From assembly GCF_019957155.1 (NCBI RefSeq), contig NZ_JAIPME010000002.1, positions 248,001 to 312,000 on the forward strand: a stretch of DNA of 64,000 nucleotides, given 5' to 3'. The position numbers were made by a program, and so were the translations under genes. This DNA is from Anaerococcus murdochii (GTDB lineage Bacteria > Bacillota > Clostridia > Tissierellales > Peptoniphilaceae). How positions within the stretch are numbered: position 1 is the first letter of the stretch; each line of letters begins with the position of its first letter. A model generated the notes under the pieces. That model saw only the letters and a list, made by a program, of their open reading frames with translations, was not told the DNA's origin and made no database searches. Below are positions 17,588 through 26,247 of the stretch, piece after piece.

Positions 17588-18832
17588 CTATTTTTTGTAA
17601 TTACCATTTTCTAGTAATAATGCTATACCTTGTCCCCCACCTATACAAGCACTTACAACTGCATACCTTAAGTTTGGATTTTCTTTAAATTCATATAAGG
17701 CTGTTGTTATAATTCTAGCACCTGTCATACCTAAAGGGTGTCCTAGAGCTACTGCTCCACCATGGAGATTGAAATTATTATTGTAGTAATCGCTTCCAAG
17801 GTAGATATCCAATTCTTTTAGGCATCCTAAAGTTTGTCCTGAGAAAGCTTCGTTTATTTCTAGCATTCCGATATCTTTCTTTAAGTCTAAATTATTTCTT
17901 TTTAGAAGATTATTTATTGCAGGAACTGGTCCCATTCCCATATAGGCTGGATCAACTCCTGCGATTTCGTAGTCTACTAATTTACCCATAACATCTAATC
18001 CATGCTCTTTCGCATAAGATAGGGTGGTGATTATTTCAAAAGCAGCTCCATCATTAAGTCCTGATGCATTTCCTGCAGTCACTGTCCCATCTTTTTCAAA
18101 CACAGGTCTAAGTTTTGCAAGTTTTTCTAAAGTTGTATCTGGTTTTGGATGGCCATCCTTATCTACCAGATGTGTTTCTTTTCTGGATTTAACTTCTACT
18201 GGTACAATCTCTTTGGCAAATCTTCCAGATTCCATGGCTTTCTTAGCTTTCATTTGACTTTCATAAGCAAATAGGTCTTGATCTTCTCTTGAAATTTCAT
18301 ACTTTCTTACAACATTTTCGGCTGTGTTACCCATATGATTAATTCCAGAGTTTGCTCCAGACGCTGTTCTATGGCCTTCATCATTTGCATCAATTAGCCT
18401 TGAATCTCCCATCCTAAAGCCTTTAAATCTAGCTTCTTCTGGCAGCATATATGGTGCCCTAGATAAAGATTCGGCTCCTCCTACAGCAATGACCTTTTTA
18501 TTTCCTCTTAATAATTCTAATGCACCGGATACGGCTGATTGCATACCAGAACCACAAATCCTGTTTACTGTCATACCTGTCGCTTCGAATTTAACCCCTG
18601 CGTCAATTCCTATTATATTACCCAAATTATTTGTTGTTTGTGAGCCTGTAACGTGACCAACTATAACTTCATCAATATCAGAAATATCTATATTAGCCCT
18701 TTTTACCGCCTCTTTTAGAGCGATTACTCCTAGTTCTTGAACTTTAACAGTTTTTAAATCTCCTAAATAAGCTCCAACTGGTGTTCTAGCTGCCCCTACA
18801 AATACTACTTCATCTTTTAAAAATTCTAACAT
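17588..18832 (-). CDS. Thiolase (acetyl-CoA C-acyltransferase)
   Basis: Cleaves or forms 3-oxoacyl-CoA. The 414-residue protein has all three thiolase catalytic motifs: the acylated cysteine in NRICGSGMQSAVSG near residue 96, the histidine in GGAVALGHPLGMTGARI, and the second cysteine in SACIGGGQGIAL near the end. It is about 20 residues longer than typical acetoacetyl-CoA thiolases. AAGGAG precedes the ATG. With the upstream CoA-transferase it forms the activation-plus-cleavage pair used for acetoacetate or 3-oxoadipate breakdown, or run in reverse for acid formation. Chain-length preference cannot be read. Confidence 0.9.
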   Translation of the reverse strand: MLEFLKDEVVFVGAARTPVGAYLGDLKTVKVQELGVIALKEAVKRANIDISDIDEVIVGHVTGSQTTNNLGNIIGIDAGVKFEATGMTVNRICGSGMQSAVSGALELLRGNKKVIAVGGAESLSRAPYMLPEEARFKGFRMGDSRLIDANDEGHRTASGANSGINHMGNTAENVVRKYEISREDQDLFAYESQMKAKKAMESGRFAKEIVPVEVKSRKETHLVDKDGHPKPDTTLEKLAKLRPVFEKDGTVTAGNASGLNDGAAFEIITTLSYAKEHGLDVMGKLVDYEIAGVDPAYMGMGPVPAINNLLKRNNLDLKKDIGMLEINEAFSGQTLGCLKELDIYLGSDYYNNNFNLHGGAVALGHPLGMTGARIITTALYEFKENPNLRYAVVSACIGGGQGIALLLENGNYKK

Positions 18833-18843
18833 TATTGTTCTCC

Positions 18844-19521
18844 TTAGTCTAAGATCATTTCTTCTAAATTATCACTAATTACTACATCGGCTTCGACTTC
18901 ACTAATTATTTCTTCTACTGAAAAACTTGGATTATAAGCGGTTAACAAAAGCTTTCCATTATCAACATTAAACACAGCTTTTTCTGTTACAATCATTGTC
19001 GCAGCTTTTTGTGCTGTAAGTGGTAATTTACATTCTTTTAAAATTTTTGCCCTACCATTATTAGTGTGATAGGTTGCTATAATAACTTCTTTTGCACCAA
19101 TACAAAGGTCCATAGCTCCTCCCATACCCACGACTAACTTGCCTGGTATAGTGTAATTGGCTATATTTCCATATTGATCAACTTCCATAGTTCCCAAAAC
19201 AGTAGCCGCTAAGTGGCCGCCTCTAATAATTCCAAACGAAATAGATGAGTCAAAGAATGAAGCACCTTTTTTGTATTTTGTTGGAAATCCCGATGAACTA
19301 ATAACTCCAGGAATATAGGCTGGATCATCATATCCAATATCACCTATAGCCCCAATCATTCCGTTTTCAGAATGAATATTTATATTTTGTTCATCAGTTA
19401 CAAACTTTGATACGAGTGTTGGAAGACCAACTCCTAGGTTTACATAAGAATTATTCTTTAATCTGACAGCGATATTTTTTGCAATGATTTCTTTCATTTC
19501 TTGCTTACTTAATTCCATCAT
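18844..19521 (-). CDS. 3-oxoacid CoA-transferase, subunit B
   Basis: Catalytic subunit of a family I CoA-transferase that moves CoA between acyl-CoA and a free acid. The 225-residue protein starts with KNIAVRLKNNSYVNLGVGLPT and contains HSENGMIGAIG, whose glutamate forms the glutamyl-CoA intermediate, plus GGAMDLCIGAKEV near residue 125. It overlaps subunit A by 17 bases. Either of two adjacent ATG codons could start it. Acetoacetate, butyrate or 3-oxoadipate are possible substrates. Confidence 0.88.
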   Translation of the reverse strand: MMELSKQEMKEIIAKNIAVRLKNNSYVNLGVGLPTLVSKFVTDEQNINIHSENGMIGAIGDIGYDDPAYIPGVISSSGFPTKYKKGASFFDSSISFGIIRGGHLAATVLGTMEVDQYGNIANYTIPGKLVVGMGGAMDLCIGAKEVIIATYHTNNGRAKILKECKLPLTAQKAATMIVTEKAVFNVDNGKLLLTAYNPSFSVEEIISEVEADVVISDNLEEMILD

Positions 19522-20188
19522 CTCCGCCCCCTTTTACAATATAATCAATAAAGATTCCTGGGATTTTGACATCATTAGGCTCAATTTCTCCATTTTCAAC
19601 TATTTCATCAGCCTGTACAATAGTAATATCAGCAGCAGTTGTCATCATTGCTGAGTGAGAAGTTGCTGAACCAAAAAATATTACATTTCCCATTTTATCT
19701 GCTTTTCTAGCCCTAACTATACAAACATCAGCTCTTAGAGGTTTTTCAAGTAGGTAATCTTTACCATCCACATTTATAATTTCCTTACCTTCTGCTATAT
19801 CAGTACCTATCCCTGTAGGTGTTAAAACCCCACCTAAACCAAAACCACCTGCACGAATTCTCTCAACAAGAGTACCTTGAGGCACAAACTCAACCTCAAT
19901 TTCTCCTTTATTAAACTGATCCACCGTAAATTTATTCATTCCAATGTGGGAAACGATTGCCTTTTTGATGCAATGATTTGGTGTAAGTATACCAACATGT
20001 TCACCTGGTATATTTAAATCTCCAGTATCATTACAAATCAAGGTCAAATCTTTTATTCCCTCTTTTACTATTCCTTGGATAATTTCATTTGGTGCTTCAG
20101 ACCCAGCAAATCCTCCTATCATAAGGGTTGAACCAGATTTAATCATAGAAACAGCTTCATTCATAGAAATAATTTTGCTACCATCCAT
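19505..20188 (-). CDS. 3-oxoacid CoA-transferase, subunit A
   Basis: CoA-binding subunit partnering the gene that follows. The 227-residue product carries the family glycine motif MIGGFAGSEAPNEII near residue 22 and LVERIRAGGFGLGGVLTPTGIGT around residue 110, both typical of AtoD/PcaI-like proteins. It is the first gene of the operon; AGGAGG precedes the ATG. A divergently transcribed LysR gene shares the upstream region and is the likely regulator. Confidence 0.88.
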   Translation of the reverse strand: MDGSKIISMNEAVSMIKSGSTLMIGGFAGSEAPNEIIQGIVKEGIKDLTLICNDTGDLNIPGEHVGILTPNHCIKKAIVSHIGMNKFTVDQFNKGEIEVEFVPQGTLVERIRAGGFGLGGVLTPTGIGTDIAEGKEIINVDGKDYLLEKPLRADVCIVRARKADKMGNVIFFGSATSHSAMMTTAADITIVQADEIVENGEIEPNDVKIPGIFIDYIVKGGGDDGIK

Positions 20189-20199
20189 ATAAGTAACCT

Positions 20200-20319
20200 C
20201 CTTCTCATAAAATAATTATTTTCTTTTTGATATAATAATTGTATAATGTATGATAAAATAAAACCACGATATAAAAGTTATGAAAACAATAACCTAGCTT
20301 TATGCAAAAGGAGGTATAG
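20200..20319. promoter_or_regulatory. Divergent promoter region between CoA-transferase operon and LysR gene
   Basis: This AT-rich 130-base region separates the two divergent start codons. It contains the perfect palindrome AAAATAATTATTTT (20209-20222) and several TATAAT-like hexamers. LysR proteins normally bind such shared regions. An AAAGGAGG site precedes the LysR ATG at 20320. Confidence 0.45.
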
Positions 20320-21240
20320 ATGGATATTAACCAAATGAAATATATAATATGTATAGCTGAAAATAATTTTAATATCACTAAGGCTGCTGATAAGCTATAT
20401 ATAAGTCAGCCAGCACTTAGCAAAGCAATAAAAACTATCGAGGAAAATTTAAGCATAGATATCTTCAAACGTAATAAAGGTAGGCTGATTGGTTTTAGTG
20501 ATATAGGCGAAATACTATATCAAAATGCATTAGAAATTATAGACCTTGAAAATAAAATGCAAAAATCAATACTAGAATACAAGAAAAAATCAAAATCTTA
20601 CATATCTATTGGGATACTTTCAGTATTTATGCCTATTGTCTATAAGCAAATAAACTCTATACTTAATAAGCACTTCCAAGATGAAGATATTATGATAGAT
20701 ATAGTTGAATACAATTATTGGGACCTTATAAAAAAATTTGAAGATGGACAAATTGACATTATTATAACTATAAGTACTTTTGAAGAAAATGAAAATATTA
20801 TTAATAAAAATCTTGTAAACAGCTATTATGTAGCAATATACGATAAAAATAAGCATGAATTTGATGATGAAATAAAATACTATGACTTAAACAATGAAAA
20901 CCTCATATATCCGTCTACCTTGAGCAAGTCAAAGTTATTGATAGATAAAATGCTTGAAAAGTCAGACGTAGTCAGCAAAAGAAAAATCCATCTTATGGAT
21001 CCAGATGCTGTATTAGAGACTTTGTTAGATACAGATTTTATTGCAATTTTGCCAAAATTTTTTTATACTTTACTCTATCAAAAATATGGACTGTCATTAA
21101 AAACAAGTGATTTTACAAATCCAATATCTTGGCAGATGGATATAAGTGCAAATAAAGAAAATATTGAATCAAATGAAAAGTTTAGTAACATTTTTATTGA
21201 ACTCTACAAAAATTTAAAAACCTTGGAATCATCCTGCTAA
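20320..21240 (+). CDS. LysR-family transcriptional regulator
   Basis: A 306-residue regulator. The N-terminal winged helix-turn-helix is clear: MDINQMKYIICIAENNFNITKAADKLYISQPALSKAIKTIEE matches the LysR pattern in pieces such as KAADKLYISQPALS. The remainder is a periplasmic-binding-protein-like effector domain. Placement back-to-back with the CoA-transferase operon suggests it controls those genes in response to their substrate or a CoA intermediate. It is very AT-rich and lysine/asparagine-rich compared with genes further right. A bidirectional terminator follows. Confidence 0.9.
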   Translation: MDINQMKYIICIAENNFNITKAADKLYISQPALSKAIKTIEENLSIDIFKRNKGRLIGFSDIGEILYQNALEIIDLENKMQKSILEYKKKSKSYISIGILSVFMPIVYKQINSILNKHFQDEDIMIDIVEYNYWDLIKKFEDGQIDIIITISTFEENENIINKNLVNSYYVAIYDKNKHEFDDEIKYYDLNNENLIYPSTLSKSKLLIDKMLEKSDVVSKRKIHLMDPDAVLETLLDTDFIAILPKFFYTLLYQKYGLSLKTSDFTNPISWQMDISANKENIESNEKFSNIFIELYKNLKTLESSC

Positions 21241-21307
21241 TTAAATTAAACCAGCCATTTTCATATTTTTGATTTGATTAGTTAAAAATAATAATACTAG
21301 CTTGACA

Positions 21308-21345
21308 AAAAATCTCGGATATTATAGCTTTCCGAGATTTTTTTA
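21308..21345. terminator. Bidirectional terminator between LysR and glutaminase genes
   Basis: AATCTCGGA pairs with TCCGAGATT, with A-runs on the left and T-runs on the right. It serves the converging LysR (plus) and glutaminase (minus) genes. Confidence 0.85.
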
Positions 21346-21347
21346 AT

Positions 21348-22280
21348 TTATCTTATAAAAATATTCAAATCCAATTCATAGGAAAGAATCTTAAGTAATT
21401 CCATGCCCCTTACAGAGTTGCCTGTTTTATCAAGCCTTGGTGAATAAACTGCTATACCGCAAAGGCCAGGGACTATGCCCAAAATTGCCCCGCTTACCCC
21501 TGATTTTGATGGGATGCCTACGTCCATTAGGTAGCGGCCAGACTTTTCGTACATCCCGCAAGATGACATTTGGCTTACTATGATAGATACTATTGATTCT
21601 GGAATTAAATCCCTGGTTTCATAAAGACCAAAACCCTTGTTTGCAAGGACTGCCCCGAAGTGGGAAAGGTCTACGACATTTGTCCCTATGGAACAAGATC
21701 TTATATAAAGGTCCAAAATTTCATTTGGGTCTTCGTCAAAAATATCCTTTGATTTTAGATAATAGGCTATGGCCTTGTTTCTGTCTGATGTTTCCATCTC
21801 TGACTTATAAATATCTTCCATAAGCCTTGCCTTATCGGTCCCTGAAATCATATTATAAAAATCAAGTATCCTCTTGAATTTATCTTCCGCGTCCCTTCCC
21901 CTTATCATAGAAGATGTTGTGATAGCACCCGCATTTATAAAAGGATTTGCTGGTTTATCTGTAATTGGCACAAGGGAGTTAAATTCAAACTTAGTTGGCT
22001 CGCTCCCAACCTTAGAATAAACTTCGATTATTGTATTATCATGGAGGGCAACAAGGAGGTCTAAGATTTTAGAAATCGACTGGATAGAAAATTCCTTGTC
22101 CACTTCCCCATAGCTATAGGTATCTCCTGTTGTAGATGTGATAGCAAGGGCAAAGGTGTCTGGGTCCACATTCAATAATTCCGGTATATAAGAAGCCACT
22201 TCCCCTTTGCCAATAAATTTTTCACTCTTTACAATTGATTGCCTAATTCTCCTATCAATTTCATTTCTATCAAAAAACAT
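21348..22280 (-). CDS. glsA: Glutaminase
   Basis: Converts glutamine to glutamate and ammonia; serine-dependent beta-lactamase-like fold. The 310-residue protein shows the catalytic Ser-x-x-Lys in FSIQSISKILDLL near residue 70, PANPFINAGAITTSSMI, and the C-terminal GIPSKSGVSGAILGIVPG. All are hallmarks of bacterial GlsA, and length is standard. It is a single gene between a bidirectional terminator and a divergent HD-domain gene. In an amino-acid fermenter it would feed glutamate pathways; in some bacteria glutaminase also helps acid tolerance. Confidence 0.95.
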   Translation of the reverse strand: MFFDRNEIDRRIRQSIVKSEKFIGKGEVASYIPELLNVDPDTFALAITSTTGDTYSYGEVDKEFSIQSISKILDLLVALHDNTIIEVYSKVGSEPTKFEFNSLVPITDKPANPFINAGAITTSSMIRGRDAEDKFKRILDFYNMISGTDKARLMEDIYKSEMETSDRNKAIAYYLKSKDIFDEDPNEILDLYIRSCSIGTNVVDLSHFGAVLANKGFGLYETRDLIPESIVSIIVSQMSSCGMYEKSGRYLMDVGIPSKSGVSGAILGIVPGLCGIAVYSPRLDKTGNSVRGMELLKILSYELDLNIFIR

Positions 22281-22389
22281 AAAGTCACTCTCCTAAATAA
22301 TTATCACTTACTATTAATGTACTTTATGAGGATAAATGATACAATATTGGGTATAAATTATAAGAAATAAATCATGAAAGGAGCTTTTT

Positions 22390-22980
22390 ATGAAAATTAT
22401 AGATATATTAGAAAATGAGGCTTGGGTTAGGTCTTATCCATTTATAGATGACTTTGTAAAATCAGACTATTTTAAGATCTTGAAGGATTCTTACCAAAGA
22501 TTAAATAGGGATATACTTTTTGATTCCCATATTCACGGCCAAGACCACATTGAAAGAGTGATTTTCTTTGCCCATCTTTTGGCCTTCCATTATAAACTTG
22601 ACCAGAGGGATACTGATGTTCTTAGAAATGCAGCTAGTCTTCACGATACAAAAAGGGTGAACGATGGTTGGGATACAGAACACGGTCACAGGGCCGCCTT
22701 AGAATCAATTTCTTATTCCTATGCAGATAAGGCTGACGATGGGGTTATCCAAGCTGTTATTGCTGCCCATTCTACAGATGATAAGATAATGGATGAGACA
22801 ATTAGGGAATTTATAAAAGATGGTGATGATTTTGAGAGGACAAAGAGACTTGCCAAGCTTTTTAAGGATGCAGATGGGCTCGATAGGGTAAGGATTAACC
22901 ACCTTGACCCAGCTTATTTGAGAAATGACTTCTCAAAGGACTTGGTTGACTTTGCCTATGATCTATATGACCGCTTTTAG
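22390..22980 (+). CDS. HD-domain metal-dependent phosphohydrolase
   Basis: A 196-residue HD-superfamily protein. The metal-binding pattern is visible as HGQDHIERVIFFAHLLA (first His), NAASLHDTKRVND (the HD pair) and AVIAAHSTDD (later His). Such proteins hydrolyse nucleotides or phosphate esters, or act in signalling; the substrate is not predictable. AAAGGAG precedes the ATG. It ends 3 bases before the promoter of the wall hydrolase gene and has no terminator of its own, so some read-through is possible. Confidence 0.8.
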   Translation: MKIIDILENEAWVRSYPFIDDFVKSDYFKILKDSYQRLNRDILFDSHIHGQDHIERVIFFAHLLAFHYKLDQRDTDVLRNAASLHDTKRVNDGWDTEHGHRAALESISYSYADKADDGVIQAVIAAHSTDDKIMDETIREFIKDGDDFERTKRLAKLFKDADGLDRVRINHLDPAYLRNDFSKDLVDFAYDLYDRF

Positions 22981-22983
22981 CTA

Positions 22984-23012
22984 TTGACTTTTTATACAAA
23001 AAATTATAAAAT
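22984..23012 (+). promoter_or_regulatory. Sigma-A-type promoter of the NlpC/P60 gene
   Basis: TTGACT (22984-22989) and TAAAAT (23007-23012) are separated by exactly 17 bases and lie just upstream of AAGGAG and the ATG at 23035. This supports the shorter start for the downstream gene. Confidence 0.7.
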
Positions 23013-23034
23013 TGTAGTGTATAAGGAGATTTAT

Positions 23035-24198
23035 ATGCTAAAAAGACAAAAAGCATATCTCGCTTCTATATTTTTAGGCTTGGGCCTCTTATTTCCAAAG
23101 ACCGCCCTTGCGGATTCTGTAATGATTAATAAGGAAGTCGCCGATTCTTCAAACTTCTACACAGAAGAAAATGGCGAGCTTAGTCCAAGTGCTAGTATCG
23201 ACACTACAGACCTTTACAATATGGTTAGCGAGGATGATTTTTATTATAAAATAGAATATCAGGGCAAAATTGGTTATGTAGAAAAAAATCATTTCTACAA
23301 GCTAAACCACACCAGCCTTGTCAGGGATGCGAATATAAAAAAAGATCCTTCTGATGATGCTGATGACCTCACTTCCTACCAGCTTAAAAAAGGAACTAAG
23401 GTTACCATCCTTGAATTTATAAATGTAGATGATTTTGTAAAAGTTTCCTATGAGCAAAGTCGCTTTGACAATAAATTTATAAACCTAGCTGATAGGGTGA
23501 CTAAGGCCAAAAAGGGATTTGTTGAAACCCTAACCCTTGACCCAGTTCCTGTTGAAACTATAGGAAAAGATGGATTTGGTCCAAGTACTGTTACCGTTGA
23601 CGATGAAGTAGCAAACTCAGAAGAAAAAATTGGTTACATACATTTTAAGGACCTAGCCCTTTCTTACAGGGACCAAGAAACCATTGACAAGTTTTATAAC
23701 TATTACAATGCCCTAAATGCTTCAAGAACCTACAGGCAAACTCCAGTCTTTGACCAAGGTCCAGTCTACAACCTAATTCCTGGCCAGACCTACGAAGCAA
23801 CTAGTGATTTACCAGAAATAACTGTCCACATGACAGGATCTCAAACAGGTATTGACCTATATTCTTATGCAGTTCAATTTTTGGGCAATCCTTATGTTTT
23901 CGGTGGCGAAGACCTTTATAACGGCATTGACTGCTCAGGCTTTACCATGAGAGTTTACCAAACAATAGGAATTGGCCTTCCACACTTTGCTCAAAGCCAG
24001 CAAAGATATGGTATAGAAGTGCCATTTGGCCAAGAAAAGGCCGGAGACTTGGTATTCTTTGGAACAAGTCTTTATAACATAACCCACGTTGGTATAGCTG
24101 ATGGCTACGGCAACATGGTCCACGCCTCATCTCCAAGGACAGGTATAATCATAAGCCCAATCAGAAACCCAATCTCAATAAAAAGAATAGTAAATTAA
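23035..24198 (+). CDS. Secreted NlpC/P60 cell-wall peptidase with SH3-like domains
   Basis: Predicted exported peptidoglycan endopeptidase. The 387-residue protein starts at ATG 23035 behind AAGGAG; an earlier in-frame ATG at 22984 lies on the -35 element. A signal peptide (AYLASIFLGLGLLFPKTALAD) is followed by SH3-type segments (KIGYVEKNHFYKL; LKKGTKVTILEFI). The C-terminal 130 residues form the catalytic domain: YNGIDCSGFTMRVYQ (cysteine), ITHVGIADGYGNMVHASS (two histidines). It probably cleaves stem peptides during growth or separation. A strong terminator follows. Confidence 0.92.
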   Translation: MLKRQKAYLASIFLGLGLLFPKTALADSVMINKEVADSSNFYTEENGELSPSASIDTTDLYNMVSEDDFYYKIEYQGKIGYVEKNHFYKLNHTSLVRDANIKKDPSDDADDLTSYQLKKGTKVTILEFINVDDFVKVSYEQSRFDNKFINLADRVTKAKKGFVETLTLDPVPVETIGKDGFGPSTVTVDDEVANSEEKIGYIHFKDLALSYRDQETIDKFYNYYNALNASRTYRQTPVFDQGPVYNLIPGQTYEATSDLPEITVHMTGSQTGIDLYSYAVQFLGNPYVFGGEDLYNGIDCSGFTMRVYQTIGIGLPHFAQSQQRYGIEVPFGQEKAGDLVFFGTSLYNITHVGIADGYGNMVHASSPRTGIIISPIRNPISIKRIVN

Positions 24199-24242
24199 AA
24201 AAATTGCTGAACGAGGGAATTTCCCGCGTCAGCAATTTTTTA
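24199..24242. terminator. Bidirectional terminator between NlpC/P60 and DUF1002 genes
   Basis: AAATTGCTGA pairs with TCAGCAATTT, with a second GGGAAATTCCC-type stem inside, flanked by A-run and T-run. It serves both convergent genes. Confidence 0.85.
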
Positions 24243-24246
24243 TTTC

Positions 24247-25257
24247 TTATTGATTGTTTGAATTGTCAGCTTCTTTGTTAAAGACGCTAATTATTGAATT
24301 AAAAACATCTTTTAGGAAGTTTATGAACTTATCTAAGAGGCCTGAGTCTTTGGCATCTTTAGCGATTTTTTCAAAATTTTCCTTATTATCTTTTGCAAAT
24401 TTATTTATAGAATCCTTGTTATCTTCATAAAATTTACCAGCCTTGCCACCAATATCTTTGGCAAGCTTGAAAAGATTGTCTTTTACTTCCTTGCTATCTA
24501 TTGCAGAAGTATTTTGATAAGAAGAAAAATAATTTACCAAGACATTGATATTATTTTCTGAAAGGACCTTGTCCATGTCTACATTTTTAAGGGCATTTAT
24601 TACATAGGTTCCTATTTGTTCTTCTGAAGCAGTCTCACCATTTTTTTCCTTATAATCAGCTAAGTTTTGCTTAACTTCAATCACAGCTGCATCTAGTTTT
24701 TTGCTATCAAATTGAGGATTGTCTTCATTTTCCTTTGAGACTTCTATCACTGTCTTTAACTCATCTTGGGCAGTTTTTGTCCTTTCTGGATCAAGATTTT
24801 CTCCATGGAGCTCCTCTGATTTATAAACCCCAACAAGGGCTGATTCACCAGTAACAGGTTTTGGGCTTGCAACGCAAATTTCCGCATCGGTAATACCTGC
24901 AGTGATGGCTGCATTTGTGTATTGGGCTTCGGTGATTTGGTTGATATTACCAGGAGTCTTGATCATAACCCTGATACCAGAACCTTTTTCAAGCCTTTTT
25001 ACAACTATAGATGAAATCATATTGTAATCATCAGTTCCATAGCCAAGATATTTTTTTAGATCAGCACCGTTTACAGTGCCAACATTTAATTCTCTAGCAT
25101 CAATTCCAACAGCATTATCGACAATATTTCTTTGTTGGTCATTTAAGGCCACACCGTAAATTACATCGTCCTTATTTTTATCAAAACCTGCCGCAAGGGC
25201 AAGATTTGATAAAACAAGCGAAAAGCCTATAACAAGGCCAAATATTCTCTTTTTCAT
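24247..25257 (-). CDS. Exported DUF1002-family protein
   Basis: A 336-residue secreted protein of unknown role. The signal peptide is FGLVIGFSLVLSNLALAAG. Residues 40-130 match the DUF1002 pattern: VALNDQQRNIV, GADLKKYLGYG, IMIKTPGNI-like GIRVMIKTPGNINQIT, then CVASPKPVTGESALVGVYK. The C-terminal 90 residues are helical and lysine/aspartate-rich. It begins immediately after the mrp stop and is co-transcribed with it. DUF1002 proteins are common in Firmicutes, often near sporulation or envelope genes, without known function. Confidence 0.8.
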   Translation of the reverse strand: MKKRIFGLVIGFSLVLSNLALAAGFDKNKDDVIYGVALNDQQRNIVDNAVGIDARELNVGTVNGADLKKYLGYGTDDYNMISSIVVKRLEKGSGIRVMIKTPGNINQITEAQYTNAAITAGITDAEICVASPKPVTGESALVGVYKSEELHGENLDPERTKTAQDELKTVIEVSKENEDNPQFDSKKLDAAVIEVKQNLADYKEKNGETASEEQIGTYVINALKNVDMDKVLSENNINVLVNYFSSYQNTSAIDSKEVKDNLFKLAKDIGGKAGKFYEDNKDSINKFAKDNKENFEKIAKDAKDSGLLDKFINFLKDVFNSIISVFNKEADNSNNQ

Positions 25258-26049
25258 TTATTTTAGTCCTTCTATTTTTTCTACAATTGGATTTAACAAT
25301 TCATTGTTAATCTCAGTTGCCATCCCTTGATCGATTTTAGATGCAATACTTGGGTCGATTGGGAGTTTGACAAGTGTATCAACATTGTATTTTTTCGCTA
25401 CTTCTTCTATATTTGACTTGCCAAAAATTTCGTGTTTGCTGCCACAATCTGGACATTCATAATAAGACATATTTTCAACTATGCCTAAGATGTTTTTGCC
25501 CATCATCTTGGCCATCTTTAATGATTTTTCTACAACCATTTCAACAAGTCCCTGAGGAGTTGCCACAGCTACTACCCCATCGATTGGAAGGGATTGGAAG
25601 ACTGTAAGAGGCACGTCTGCTGTTCCTGGAGGCATATCTACAACCATGTAGTCGATTTTTCCCCAATCAACATCTGTATAAAATTGCTTGATAACCCCTG
25701 TCACAATTGATGCCCTCCAAACAACTGGATCTGTTTTTTTAGGCAAAATCATGTTGGTTGAGATAAGCTTAATTCCATTATCAGCCACAGCTGGACTCAT
25801 AATTCCCTCAGCTGTCCCCCTAACTGCTTCGTCAATACCAAAGGCTTCGGCAATTGATGGGCCTGTGATGTCTGCATCAAGAAGTCCCACTTCGTAGCCC
25901 TTGTTCTTAAGGCTTACTGCAAGTTGGCTTGCCACAGAAGACTTGCCTACTCCTCCCTTACCACTCATAACAGCGATAATTTTGCCGATTTGAGTTCCTG
26001 GTTGGGTATTTATTTTAAATTTATCAAAATTCATTTTTTTATTTTCCAT
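25258..26049 (-). CDS. mrp: Mrp/NBP35-family iron-sulfur cluster carrier ATPase
   Basis: P-loop ATPase thought to carry and insert iron-sulfur clusters. The 263-residue protein has the deviant Walker A SGKGGVGKSSVASQLA near residue 30, DADITGPSIAEAFG, the VVDMPPGTADVPLT motif, and the cluster-binding pair YYECPDCGS near residue 205. It lacks the N-terminal MIP18-like domain of longer homologues, as is common in anaerobes. Likely clients in this window are the radical-SAM hydrogenase maturases. A short hairpin with T-run lies in its upstream region. Confidence 0.92.
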   Translation of the reverse strand: MENKKMNFDKFKINTQPGTQIGKIIAVMSGKGGVGKSSVASQLAVSLKNKGYEVGLLDADITGPSIAEAFGIDEAVRGTAEGIMSPAVADNGIKLISTNMILPKKTDPVVWRASIVTGVIKQFYTDVDWGKIDYMVVDMPPGTADVPLTVFQSLPIDGVVAVATPQGLVEMVVEKSLKMAKMMGKNILGIVENMSYYECPDCGSKHEIFGKSNIEEVAKKYNVDTLVKLPIDPSIASKIDQGMATEINNELLNPIVEKIEGLK

Positions 26050-26079
26050 TTCATCTCCTAGTTAATTTTATTTTAAAAA

Positions 26080-26101
26080 GAAAAAAGCATAGTAACTATG
26101 C
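26080..26101 (-). terminator. Hairpin with T-run upstream of mrp
   Basis: On the minus strand GCATAGT pairs with ACTATGC, followed by TTTTTTCTTTTT. Because it precedes mrp by about 35 bases, it must end a short upstream transcript or act as a leader attenuator. Confidence 0.55.
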
Positions 26102-26120
26102 TCTCTTAATTATATGATAT

Positions 26121-26192
26121 TTAGCTTAAATTTCCATTAAAATTTTTGTAAGCTTTGGAGTTTTCTTCTTTGGCAAAGTCATAAAATTTCAT
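26121..26192 (-). CDS. Possible 23-residue small protein or leader peptide
   Basis: ATG at 26192 opens a frame encoding MKFYDFAKEENSKAYKNF followed by NGNLS and a stop, ending 20 bases before the hairpin at 26080-26101. The composition looks protein-like, but no Shine-Dalgarno sequence is visible. It could be a small protein, a leader peptide for mrp, or chance. Confidence is low. Confidence 0.25.
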   Translation of the reverse strand: MKFYDFAKEENSKAYKNFNGNLS

Positions 26193-26218
26193 TATTTTTA
26201 ATAATTTACCAAAATAAC

Positions 26219-26247
26219 TTGACAAGAATTTAATTGAGGTGTAAACT
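26219..26247 (+). promoter_or_regulatory. Promoter of the lysine T-box transcript
   Basis: TTGACA (26219-26224) and TAAACT (26242-26247) have a 17-base spacer and lie just before the T-box leader. Confidence 0.7.
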
